Shown here in pieces: positions 25,246 through 33,756 of a stretch of DNA of 64,000 bases (its first letter is position 1; each line of letters opens with the position of its first letter). The position numbers and the translations under genes are program-made. Origin of the DNA: Amarobacter sp964507025 (GTDB lineage Bacteria; Chloroflexota; Dehalococcoidia; Tepidiformales; Tepidiformaceae); NCBI GenBank assembly GCA_964507025.1, contig CAZDOK010000004.1, positions 220,309-284,308 on the forward strand, in the 5' to 3' direction. The notes below the pieces were generated by a model, which saw only the letters and a list, made by a program, of their open reading frames with translations, made no database searches and was not told the DNA's origin.

Positions 25246-28200
25246 TCAGGGGATTTCGAACAGCCTGAGCCGCGCAGCGCCGCCCTCGACTATCCAGAGC
25301 TTACCATCGGCAGATTCAACCATCCCATAAGGGCGGTTGAGCGGCTCGGCTTCGGAGGAGATGGTTGCCGCCAGCGATCCATCCGCGTTGTACACGCGGA
25401 CCAGGTTGAGCGAGGGCACGCTCGCGGCGACTCGGCCATCGGAAAGGACGCGCAGGTAGGGTTTGTCGTTCACCTCGACCCCACCCCATCCATCGACAAG
25501 GAACTCCGCCCGGAACGAGCCATCGGCATGAAGCACCTGGATACGCTGGTTGTACATGTCGGCCACGTACACCGCGCCATCAGGACCGAGGGCGAGGCCG
25601 ACCGGCTCGTCAAACTGGCCCGGGCCGCTGCCCACCGAGCCCACCGTGCGGACGAACTGCCCGTCGAGCGTGAACACCTGGACACGATCGTTCCCCGTAT
25701 CGGTCACCCACACCTGGCCGGAGGCGTCGACCACGGCATCGCGCGGGCCGAACAGGTCGAACGGCCCGGGAGCCCTCGAGGTATCGGGCGGCTGGCCAAA
25801 CGTCGAGACGAGCTTCAGGTCCCGGTCGAACACCCGCACCCGCCAGCCGAAGGTATCGGCGACCACCACGTGGCCATCCGGACCGACAGCGACGCCCCAC
25901 GGCTGTGATTGCTCGCCCGGGTTGGCCGCGTTGTCGCGGATATCTATCGATGTGACGAAATTGCCCTGCGCGTCGAACTTCTGCAGCTTCTTCGTGGCAC
26001 TGTCGATGACGTAGAGGTTGCCCGAGGCGTCAGCTTCCACATCGACCGGAGCGAAGAACTGACCTGGGAGCGAGCCGAGGCTACCGAAGGTGGGCCGGCC
26101 TTCGCCGTCCGCTCCGGGCTTCGGTGGCTCGACCGGTTTGGCGGAGAGCCTGCCCGTCGCGAGGTCGAAGTTCGCCGGGAAGAACGCGAATGCGTCGGTC
26201 GAACCGGGTTCTCGCGCCGGCGCGTGATCGCGCCAGTAGTGGAACCATGCATCGAGCCATCCGCCTCCGAAAACGCCATCGGCAATCACCTTCCAGGTTG
26301 CCAGGCGGAAAGGACCGCAGTTGCCGGAACGCGAAAGGCAGGCCTGGCCGTTGTCCACGCTCATCGCGTACTTGTAGGTCTCGTCGTACCACCAGCGATG
26401 GGGATAGCGCTGGGGGCTCCCGTACTGAACAGCCGCGTTGCTGGCGGCGTAGTCCTGGGCCCGGCCCACGTTGCCGTAGGCCACCAGCATCACGGAGAAG
26501 TTCCCTGCCGGTGGCCCGTTCGAAAAGTCGGCGTAGGAAACGGCCTTGTAGTCGCGCAGATACCACGCCCAGGGCCAGGCGAACGAGTCGGTCGTGTCCA
26601 CCGCTATGGGGAGGTTAGTTCCCATGCCCGATGCCTCGGCGAGGGCGTTGATCTGGTCAGCGACATCCTTCAGCTGGGGCGACGACTGGGTGTAGATGAG
26701 CAGATCCTTCGGGACGTCGCCGCGTTCATAGGCGGCCATCACCATGGTCCGAAGAGAGAAGAACGTCAGCGCACCGATCACCGCGACGACCGCGACGAAA
26801 CCGGCAGAGCTCCTGCCGAGCGGCCAGGCCGCGAACAGAATGCCGGCGACCACAGCCAGGGCAACCGCACCGCGCAGGAGATGAAACGCTGCCCCACCGG
26901 GAAGGAAGGCGACCAGCGCGAGCCCCCCGGCCGCGAGCAGGGACACGCTTGCCAGCGTGGCTGCCGTCCGGCGGGAAGCCTCGCGGGTGGTCCATGCGCG
27001 CCATGCTCGCTGGACCGTCCACGCCGCCAGGAGGCAGGCAGGAAGGGCGATGTGGACGTTGAGCCAGGGCATCTTCTCGGCGCCCCACGAAAGCGCGCCC
27101 CAGATGCCCACGAGCCAGACCACGAGAAACCGCGAAAACGCATCGCCCCGCACAACCGACCACCAGGCACCACCAACGACCAGCACGAGGGGCAGGAACT
27201 CGTACGCCGGCATGAGCATGTAGTAGTAGAACCAGGGCTGGTCGCCCCGATGAGCATCCTGCTGGCTGTACCAGTAGTCGAGCGAGCCCCATGGTCCGCT
27301 CACCAGGCCATCCAGGTTCGTCCAGATCGAGGTCATGAGGGAGAGGTAGACGAAGGCAGACGCGGCGAAGGCGATACCCCAGACTCTGGGCTTCCACTGG
27401 AGTCCGGCAAAAGCCGCCATGCTGGTGGTTACCGCGAACAGGCCGAGCAGGGCGATTGCATCGCGCGGGGCGATCGGGCCCTGCAGGCTCTTCTCCCAGC
27501 TCAGGCGATCCTTTTCGATTAGGCCGAACTTCTCGAGGAGTGCCACGCGTGCTACAGGCGTCAGGAGCGGGAGGCAGAACGTGCCAAGCAGCACCAGCAC
27601 GTCGCCGCTCCGTGGGAGGTCGTCGCCCCAGTCCAGGTTCCGGCGCAGGGGGCCGAGGAAGGGCCAGAGAGCAGCCACCATCCACGCCCACGGTGCGAAC
27701 CCGACGGTCAGCAGGATCCGTCGCGGCAGCGTGTCGAGTTCGCGGGCCGCGAGCGTCCGAATCGCCAGCGTGTTCGCCGCGTAGAGGTCGAGGTAGACGA
27801 GGAATGCCGCGAAGGCGAGAAAGGACCCTTCCTTGGTAAGCACGTTGCCGGTGAAGCCGGCGGCGAAGACGAACAGCCACCGCTGGCGGCCTTCGTCGAT
27901 GTATCGCCACATCGCGACCACCATGAGGAGCGTGAACGCCCCCATGTAGATGTCTTCGCGGAAGAAACGGCTGTAGTAGACGAGCGTCGGCGAGAAGGCG
28001 ATGAACGCAACCGCCGCCAGCGTCCCCGCGGAGCCGAGGCGCCGGCGCAACAGGAGAGGCAGGGCGACCAGGGCGGTCCCGAAGAGCGCGGCCGAGACAC
28101 GGCTCGTGTAGTCGGTGGCGCCGAACAGGAAGAACACCAGGCCCTGCAGATGATAGTAGAAGGGACCATGGAATACGGGGCTATGGTTGTAGTTGCCCTG

Positions 28201-28404
28201 CAACAACCCCCAGGACCACTGAGCATGGATGCTCTCGTCGTGGTGGAGCGCGCGCGAGCCGAGGTCCCAGAAGCGCAACGCGAACGCTGCTGCCAGGATG
28301 ACGGCATAAGCCGCGGTCTCCCAGTTGACCGCGATCCGCGTGGCGACCAGCCGGTCGATGCCAGCGAAGCGCGGAGATGCCTGGGTGGCGGGACGAGCAG
28401 TCAT
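25246..28404 (-). CDS. TIGR03663-family membrane glycosyltransferase-like protein with NHL repeat C-terminus
   Basis: 1052 residues. The N-terminal ~560 residues are polytopic with the GT-C-type acidic first loop HHDESIHAQ and the marker GNYNHSPVFHGPFYYHLQG. The C-terminal ~300 residues hold about five NHL-type beta-propeller repeats (PVDVEADASGNLYVID, WGVAVGPDGHVVVADTFG, VGLALGPDGAVYVADMYNQR). I start at ATG 28404, which overlaps the stop of the upstream gene; a longer reading exists but overlaps it. TIGR03663 proteins typically co-occur with TIGR03662, which is two genes upstream. Role is probably polyprenyl-sugar dependent glycosylation at the outer membrane face. Confidence 0.82.
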   Translation of the reverse strand: MTARPATQASPRFAGIDRLVATRIAVNWETAAYAVILAAAFALRFWDLGSRALHHDESIHAQWSWGLLQGNYNHSPVFHGPFYYHLQGLVFFLFGATDYTSRVSAALFGTALVALPLLLRRRLGSAGTLAAVAFIAFSPTLVYYSRFFREDIYMGAFTLLMVVAMWRYIDEGRQRWLFVFAAGFTGNVLTKEGSFLAFAAFLVYLDLYAANTLAIRTLAARELDTLPRRILLTVGFAPWAWMVAALWPFLGPLRRNLDWGDDLPRSGDVLVLLGTFCLPLLTPVARVALLEKFGLIEKDRLSWEKSLQGPIAPRDAIALLGLFAVTTSMAAFAGLQWKPRVWGIAFAASAFVYLSLMTSIWTNLDGLVSGPWGSLDYWYSQQDAHRGDQPWFYYYMLMPAYEFLPLVLVVGGAWWSVVRGDAFSRFLVVWLVGIWGALSWGAEKMPWLNVHIALPACLLAAWTVQRAWRAWTTREASRRTAATLASVSLLAAGGLALVAFLPGGAAFHLLRGAVALAVVAGILFAAWPLGRSSAGFVAVVAVIGALTFFSLRTMVMAAYERGDVPKDLLIYTQSSPQLKDVADQINALAEASGMGTNLPIAVDTTDSFAWPWAWYLRDYKAVSYADFSNGPPAGNFSVMLVAYGNVGRAQDYAASNAAVQYGSPQRYPHRWWYDETYKYAMSVDNGQACLSRSGNCGPFRLATWKVIADGVFGGGWLDAWFHYWRDHAPAREPGSTDAFAFFPANFDLATGRLSAKPVEPPKPGADGEGRPTFGSLGSLPGQFFAPVDVEADASGNLYVIDSATKKLQKFDAQGNFVTSIDIRDNAANPGEQSQPWGVAVGPDGHVVVADTFGWRVRVFDRDLKLVSTFGQPPDTSRAPGPFDLFGPRDAVVDASGQVWVTDTGNDRVQVFTLDGQFVRTVGSVGSGPGQFDEPVGLALGPDGAVYVADMYNQRIQVLHADGSFRAEFLVDGWGGVEVNDKPYLRVLSDGRVAASVPSLNLVRVYNADGSLAATISSEAEPLNRPYGMVESADGKLWIVEGGAARLRLFEIP

Positions 28405-30041
28405 GGCCCTGCTTTCAGATACACGGTCACGGGCACACGCCCGGTGGGAAGAGTATTGCGGTTGGCGAGCCAACTGAGGTAGTCGAGGAAGTCCGCGTCT
28501 GGACCTTGTCTTTCCCTGAGGATGGCCCACTCGCCGTCGAGAACGCTGTACCCCTCGGGCGCCGCGAGGTCGGCGGGCCAGATGACGACCGAGGCATCGG
28601 GCACGGAGCCGGAGGCGACGATGAGTTCGCCCGAGTCGCGGAATGCCCAGGTCAGATCTTGTTCGAACCGCGGGTGGATGACGATCAGCCCGCCCTCTTC
28701 GTCCCGGAACCGCAGCGCGATGTCCCGTATCTCCCGGGCCTGGAAAGGGCTCACGGGAGAAGGGAGCGGCTCATTCGGGAGTGAGAAGGCCACCCCTGAA
28801 AGTCCCGACACCAGGGGCAGGATGCCAATCACGGCAGCGGGCGCGGCGAGGGCCGGGCGCGACCGGCGGTCCAGGGCGACGAGCACCGTGGCGCCGGTGG
28901 CGACCACCATCAGACCGCCGACCACGAGCTTTTCACTGCTATCGCCTACACGGCCATCGCGCGCCCACTGGAGCATGAACGCCGTCGCGACGAGGAGAGA
29001 GACGAGCATGCCGGGAACCAGGAACCGGGCAAAGGTCCAGTCCGCGCGCAACGCGGCATTCGCCAGCCGAACCAGGGATGGGCCGAGGAGCAGCGCAACG
29101 GGGATGGACACGCCGGCAAGAGGGACAGGGGAATGGCTCCCACCAGAGGCAACCAGCCAGGCGGCCGCGAACCCTGCCCATGCGAGCAGTTCGGCGCGGG
29201 CGGGATCCGGGCGATCTCCCCGGGTTGCACGATGGATGTCGTGGAGACCTGCGGCCAGCCCCGCCACAAGCAGCGGTGCCACGTAGAGTGCCGCCAGGTA
29301 TCCCGTCGTCTCGGTCGACCAGCGGCCATCGAATCCAGCGGCGAATGCGTCGAAGGGAGGCACGCGAAGCCCATCCCAGCCCAGCCCGAAACGGAAGCTG
29401 GCGGCGAGCACACCGGCTGCCAGGCCCGCGGCTGCAAACGCGAGCGTCCGGGTCGCCGGGTATTCCTGGCGAAATAGCCGCGCAACACCCGCTCCCATGG
29501 CGAGCGGCAGCCAGGCGGGGCCCGTCGTGGTGAGGACGAACGCGGCGGGAGCCCAGGCCCACGCCGGTGTGCGCCGGTCCTGGAGAAGGACAAGCAACCA
29601 GGCGGTCACCGGGATGTCGAAGCCAGAAGCCGTCGCCGTGGCGCCCAGCAGAACGCCGGGCGCATCGAATGTGAGCAATGCGAGCGAGAACAACGCACCC
29701 GCCTCGCCCAACATCGGGCGCAACCGGTACACAGCAACCGGCACGGTGCCGGTAATCGCAACCACCAGCAACCGGGCCGGCAATTCGGAAGTTGTCCATT
29801 CGAACGACAGCGCGGTGAGCGCCTGGAACAGCGTGGGGATGAAGCGGGAGTCACTATTTCCGACATGGGCCTGCCATGCCCCGGCGAGACCTTCGAGCTC
29901 GGCCCCTCCGACCGGCGTCCCCAGTGCGGCGCCGAGGCGGAGAGCGATGAAGAGACCGCCGAGCGCGCACCACGCCAGCCCACCAACCGTGAGTGCTGGG
30001 GCGCTCTTCCGGGCCGAACGCACGGCCGCGCCTTCGCTCAC
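28401..30041 (-). CDS. Polytopic membrane protein, GT39-like, unassigned
   Basis: 546 residues with about a dozen hydrophobic helices and a C-terminal soluble stretch (ARE-IRDIALRFRDEEGGLIV and WPADLAAPEGYSVLDGEWAI). It resembles glycosyltransferase-39/ArnT-type architecture but has no clear catalytic acidic pair in its first loop (GGAELEG). It lies between TIGR03663 and DUF2298 genes with four-base overlaps on both sides, so it belongs to the same pathway. The GTG start at 30041 overlaps the upstream stop (GTGA). I do not assign a specific activity. Confidence 0.6.
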   Translation of the reverse strand: MSEGAAVRSARKSAPALTVGGLAWCALGGLFIALRLGAALGTPVGGAELEGLAGAWQAHVGNSDSRFIPTLFQALTALSFEWTTSELPARLLVVAITGTVPVAVYRLRPMLGEAGALFSLALLTFDAPGVLLGATATASGFDIPVTAWLLVLLQDRRTPAWAWAPAAFVLTTTGPAWLPLAMGAGVARLFRQEYPATRTLAFAAAGLAAGVLAASFRFGLGWDGLRVPPFDAFAAGFDGRWSTETTGYLAALYVAPLLVAGLAAGLHDIHRATRGDRPDPARAELLAWAGFAAAWLVASGGSHSPVPLAGVSIPVALLLGPSLVRLANAALRADWTFARFLVPGMLVSLLVATAFMLQWARDGRVGDSSEKLVVGGLMVVATGATVLVALDRRSRPALAAPAAVIGILPLVSGLSGVAFSLPNEPLPSPVSPFQAREIRDIALRFRDEEGGLIVIHPRFEQDLTWAFRDSGELIVASGSVPDASVVIWPADLAAPEGYSVLDGEWAILRERQGPDADFLDYLSWLANRNTLPTGRVPVTVYLKAGP

Positions 30042-32449
30042 GAGGTGGGAATCCTCCGGTACTCAGGCACCCTGTACACCCGGTATGTGCCCGCTTCGAA
30101 GGCGACGTCGAGGAACGTCGCGAAATCCGGGAGCAGTCCCGGGTAGTTGGCCATTTCCACCCGTCCGACCACCAGGTAGCGTGCGTCGAACTCGCCCATG
30201 GCGGCGAGCACTGTTTCGGGATTGCCGGAGAGATACGCGGAGTCAACGAGATCCTGGCGACGAGTGAACTCAGCACGGTTGTCCGGCGTATCGCCGCGCC
30301 ACTGGATCTCGTGAAAATACCAGCCAATCGGGGTCTGACGACCGGTTCGAGCGGCGATGCGTCCAGCCTCGGAGTAGTCCACGTTCCCGTTTACGATCAC
30401 CGGTTGTTGTCCTGCGCTCCCTTGCCAGCGCCGGCCGGTTGCCTCAAAGACGACCTCCCCGGGCGTGGTGTGTTGCTGGATCCAGAGGGTGAGAGCGTAG
30501 TCGTTCGGGTCATTGCGGGCGACTGCTTCGAGGCCGTCGATGGTGGTGGGCAGGCTGAAGTTGCCGGTCCGGTTGAATGCAGCGAGGAGGGGGTAGACCA
30601 GGCCAGCGGCAGCCAGCCATGCGGCCGGAAGGGCGAGGTAGGCGGCCGGCCTCCGGAACAGTACCGCCGCGCGGAGCCGGGCCACGATGCCCACCGCCCC
30701 GGCCAGGGCGAGGAGCACCCATGCCTGGTACGAGAGCTTGAACACTGTGTTGAGCCGGGGAACCGAACCAAAGAAGACATCCCGGATAAGGAAGAGCTCG
30801 GAGCCGAACAACAGCAGGGCTCCCGTAGCCGCGAACGCCGCCACCGGCGCGGCCGCCCTCCGGGATAGCGTCATCGAGACGGCAACGGTCGTGAGCAGCC
30901 ACACGACCGCCCCGTAGAACACCAGGGTGACCCAGCCGCCGGTGCCCCGTGCATCAAGCCCATCGGCGAGGTCGCCGCGGGCGGCCGCGAGCGCGAGCCA
31001 CCCCAGGAATGGCAGAAGCGGAACCCATGCCGTAGCGATGGACACGCGTACCAGACCGGGAAGCCCGCCACGCCTGGAAGCGAAGAGCGCCGCCAACAGG
31101 CCGGCCGCGAGCAGCGGTCCGAACTGCAGAAAGGCATGCGCCGGGCGCGTGCCCTCGCCCACGTAGGCGTACATGCCCTCGGCCTGCGAACCGAAGGTGA
31201 GCCACCACGGGGCGTACCCGATGGCGGCTGCCAGGGCCACCGGGCCGAGATACGAGGCGCCAGCCAGTGCCGCGGCCGCCGCGGGGAGTGCACGCAGGTT
31301 GCGTGCGAAAACCGCGAGCGCGAGCACCGCGGAAAACGTGATGACGTCCCATGCGTTCTGGAAGGCAAGCGCCCCGATGATGACGGCCAGGGCCAGGCCG
31401 GTGAGCGGGTCGTTGAGATGCCGCCGCCAGCCCAGGGCACCACGACCGCGCCACGTCGCCATCGCCACTCCGACAGAAAGGAGTACCACTGGCAGCGACA
31501 TCACGTGGGGATGCAGGTCACCCAGGAGAAAGCTGAAGAAGGGGAATTCCGTGATGGTGCCGGGGATGATGCGAGAGCCACGCCACCAGAACCAGAACTC
31601 AGACGGGTACCAGGAAGTGGTGCGGGGGTTCAGCTGTCCGGAGTAGCAGTTGTCCGCCTGCCCGGGCTCGCAGGGGATCATCCACTCGACCCCGAACGCC
31701 TCGAAGACCGCGCGATTGGTGTGGCCATGGGCCGCCGCCCATTCGAACATGGCTGAGAGGGAGCCAACGAACAGCAATAGCCCGATCGCGGCGGCACCAG
31801 CGGCCATCGCCCACTTGCGGCCGCGTGCTCCGACCACCCATCGGGCAAGCGCGAACGCGAGCGATGCCGCGCCAGAAGCAGTCGCGGCGAAGGTGTACGC
31901 GAGCGAGAGGTTGTAGCCCACGGACGCGGGGACACCCGAGACGGCGGTCAATACTCCCGATTGGAGGTAGCCGAAGTAGTAGTAGCTCGCGCTCTCCCCG
32001 GCGAGCCAGGGATCGTGCGGCGGGTACTCCGGCGAGGTGAGCGTCGCATTCAGGTACATGAAGTCCATGGGCTGTTCCGTGCCGCCGATTTCCGCGTTGT
32101 ATGAGCGGAAGGCCACGTAGCCGAAGAACGCGAACGTGAACACGCCAGCAGCCACCACCAATGCGGGCCAAACGCGGTACCACGTCACCAGCAGCCAGCG
32201 GTCGCGGCCGGCAGTCGCGGCAGCTACAAGCGCGAGGAGCCCGAGAGCGAGCACGTATCCCCCCCGGCCGGAGGGGAGGACCGAGAACACACGCAGGACG
32301 AAGTACGCGTAGCTCGCGAGAAGCAGCCCGACCGGAAAGGCGAGGCCCGCGCCGGCATCGGGGAGCCGGCGGAGGAGGACGGCCGCAATCGGGAAGCCCA
32401 GCACTCCCACCGCGAGCGCGACGAACCAGAAGGCCAGCACATCGCCCAT
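30038..32449 (-). CDS. DUF2298 / Chlor_Arch_YYY (TIGR03662) membrane protein
   Basis: 803 residues, strongly hydrophobic with about 16 helices. Characteristic segments are EQPMDFMYLNATLTSPEYPP, the PHDPWLAGESASYYYFGYLQ stretch and the WWRGSRIIPGTITEFPFFSF block that ends in LLGDLHPH. These match the Chlor_Arch_YYY domain, known from Chloroflexota and methanogenic archaea. It is a candidate glycosyltransferase or glycan-processing enzyme of unknown specificity. GAGGAG precedes ATG 32449, and ftsY ends only nine bases upstream. It carries a soluble C-terminus ending EAGTYRVYRVPEYR. Confidence 0.85.
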   Translation of the reverse strand: MGDVLAFWFVALAVGVLGFPIAAVLLRRLPDAGAGLAFPVGLLLASYAYFVLRVFSVLPSGRGGYVLALGLLALVAAATAGRDRWLLVTWYRVWPALVVAAGVFTFAFFGYVAFRSYNAEIGGTEQPMDFMYLNATLTSPEYPPHDPWLAGESASYYYFGYLQSGVLTAVSGVPASVGYNLSLAYTFAATASGAASLAFALARWVVGARGRKWAMAAGAAAIGLLLFVGSLSAMFEWAAAHGHTNRAVFEAFGVEWMIPCEPGQADNCYSGQLNPRTTSWYPSEFWFWWRGSRIIPGTITEFPFFSFLLGDLHPHVMSLPVVLLSVGVAMATWRGRGALGWRRHLNDPLTGLALAVIIGALAFQNAWDVITFSAVLALAVFARNLRALPAAAAALAGASYLGPVALAAAIGYAPWWLTFGSQAEGMYAYVGEGTRPAHAFLQFGPLLAAGLLAALFASRRGGLPGLVRVSIATAWVPLLPFLGWLALAAARGDLADGLDARGTGGWVTLVFYGAVVWLLTTVAVSMTLSRRAAAPVAAFAATGALLLFGSELFLIRDVFFGSVPRLNTVFKLSYQAWVLLALAGAVGIVARLRAAVLFRRPAAYLALPAAWLAAAGLVYPLLAAFNRTGNFSLPTTIDGLEAVARNDPNDYALTLWIQQHTTPGEVVFEATGRRWQGSAGQQPVIVNGNVDYSEAGRIAARTGRQTPIGWYFHEIQWRGDTPDNRAEFTRRQDLVDSAYLSGNPETVLAAMGEFDARYLVVGRVEMANYPGLLPDFATFLDVAFEAGTYRVYRVPEYRRIPTS

Positions 32450-32458
32450 GGAGCCTCC

Positions 32459-33475
32459 TCAGGCGAGCAACGAGTCGACGAAGTCCTCCGGGTCGAACGG
32501 CGCCAGGTCGTCCATCTTTTCGCCCGTGCCGATGAAGCGAACCGGTATGCCCAGCTCGTGTGCGATGGCGAAGGCGATGCCGCCCTTCGCGGTGCCATCG
32601 AGCTTGGCGAGAACGATGCCAGTGACACCCACGGCATCGGCGAAGGTCTTGGCCTGCATCAGCCCGTTCTGCCCGGTCGTCGCGTCGAGCACCAGGAGAG
32701 TTTCATGGGGGCCATCGGGGAACTTCCGCTGGACGATGCGGTTCATCTTCTTCAGCTCTTCCATCAGGTTCGACTTCGTGTGCAGGCGTCCGGCGGTGTC
32801 GATGATCACGAAGTCGGCGCGAGCGCTCTCCGCGGCGGAAAGGGTATCGAAGACCACCGCACCCGGATCGGCGCCCGGCTGGTGCGCGATGACGCGGACG
32901 CCAATACGCTCGCCCCACACCTTGAGCTGGTCCGTAGCCGCCGCCCGGAACGTGTCGGCGGCCCCGAGGATGACGGTTGCCCCGTCGCGCTTGAACGCGT
33001 GCGCCATCTTCGCGATGGAGGTGGTCTTCCCGGCCCCGTTCACGCCAACGACCAGGATGATGAGCATGGCGGGGGCATCGGGCCGGGCCCACGCCGCTGG
33101 AATCTCGCGCGGCTCGTGAAGCACGCGGACAAGCTCCTCCCGAAGGATGTCGCGCACGCGAGCCGTCTGCTTGACCCCTTCCTGCTTCACCCGGCCGCGC
33201 ACACCGTCGAGGATGACGGTCGTCGTTTCCAGGCCCGCGTCAGCGCCAATCAGGATCTCCTCGAGCTCGTCCCAGAGCTCATCGCTGAAGTCGGGCCGCT
33301 CGAACAGGCCGCCGAGGCGGCTGAAGAACCCGCGCCGTGTACGCTCGACGGCGCGTTCGGTCTGTTCGTGGACCTCCGCCTTTTCATCTGGTGTCGGCTC
33401 GTACGTGTCTTCAACGGCGGCCTCTTCGGCCGCTTCTGCGGTGTGTTCAGCGGGCTTCCTGCGCCAGAACCTCAC
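32459..33475 (-). CDS. ftsY: Signal recognition particle receptor FtsY
   Basis: 338 residues. An acidic N-terminal A domain (EHTAEAAEEAAVEDTYEPTP) is followed by the four-helix N domain with SRLGGLFERPDFSDELWDEL and the G domain: G1 GVNGAGKTTS, the insertion-box ADTFRAAATDQL, G3 DTAGR, G4 LAKLDGTAKGG. It is the membrane docking receptor for the SRP-ribosome complex. I start at GTG 33475 (RFWRRKPAEH), with AAGGAG correctly spaced upstream; a longer ORF begins in the Uma2 remnant region and is unlikely. Confidence 0.95.
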   Translation of the reverse strand: MRFWRRKPAEHTAEAAEEAAVEDTYEPTPDEKAEVHEQTERAVERTRRGFFSRLGGLFERPDFSDELWDELEEILIGADAGLETTTVILDGVRGRVKQEGVKQTARVRDILREELVRVLHEPREIPAAWARPDAPAMLIILVVGVNGAGKTTSIAKMAHAFKRDGATVILGAADTFRAAATDQLKVWGERIGVRVIAHQPGADPGAVVFDTLSAAESARADFVIIDTAGRLHTKSNLMEELKKMNRIVQRKFPDGPHETLLVLDATTGQNGLMQAKTFADAVGVTGIVLAKLDGTAKGGIAFAIAHELGIPVRFIGTGEKMDDLAPFDPEDFVDSLLA

Positions 33476-33559
33476 AGGGGCTCCTTCTCGCGGTCTTCGG
33501 GGCCGATGGTACCGCCCCGGGGAATTAGGGGCAGTTGTGGCAGGGCGTACCGTTGCGGT

Positions 33560-33749
33560 ATGGCAACCCTGGCGTCCGGGACGGCGTTGACCGCGGAGGA
33601 GTTCTACCGGCTGCCCGACCCGGCCCATGGCGGGAAGAGCGAGCTCGTTCGGTGGCAAAGTCGATGCTGCTCACCGGGACTCTCACCGGCGAGGACGGGG
33701 GATAAGCACGCCCGGCTTCGAGCTTTCCGTCGCGACCATCTTCGCCTGA
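33560..33749 (+). pseudogene. Uma2-family (DUF820) nuclease gene, internally deleted remnant
   Basis: The first ~22 codons from ATG 33560 (LTAEEFYRLPDPAHGGKSEL) match the N-terminus of Uma2-family putative restriction endonucleases. The reading then loses similarity after LVRW. In a shifted frame the sequence ends TPGFELSVATIFA before TGA 33747-33749, which matches the usual Uma2 C-terminal end. About 130 residues, with all catalytic positions, are missing. It lies on the opposite strand between smc and ftsY, two genes that are neighbours in many bacteria. Confidence 0.65.
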
Positions 33750-33756
33750 GTGCGGA

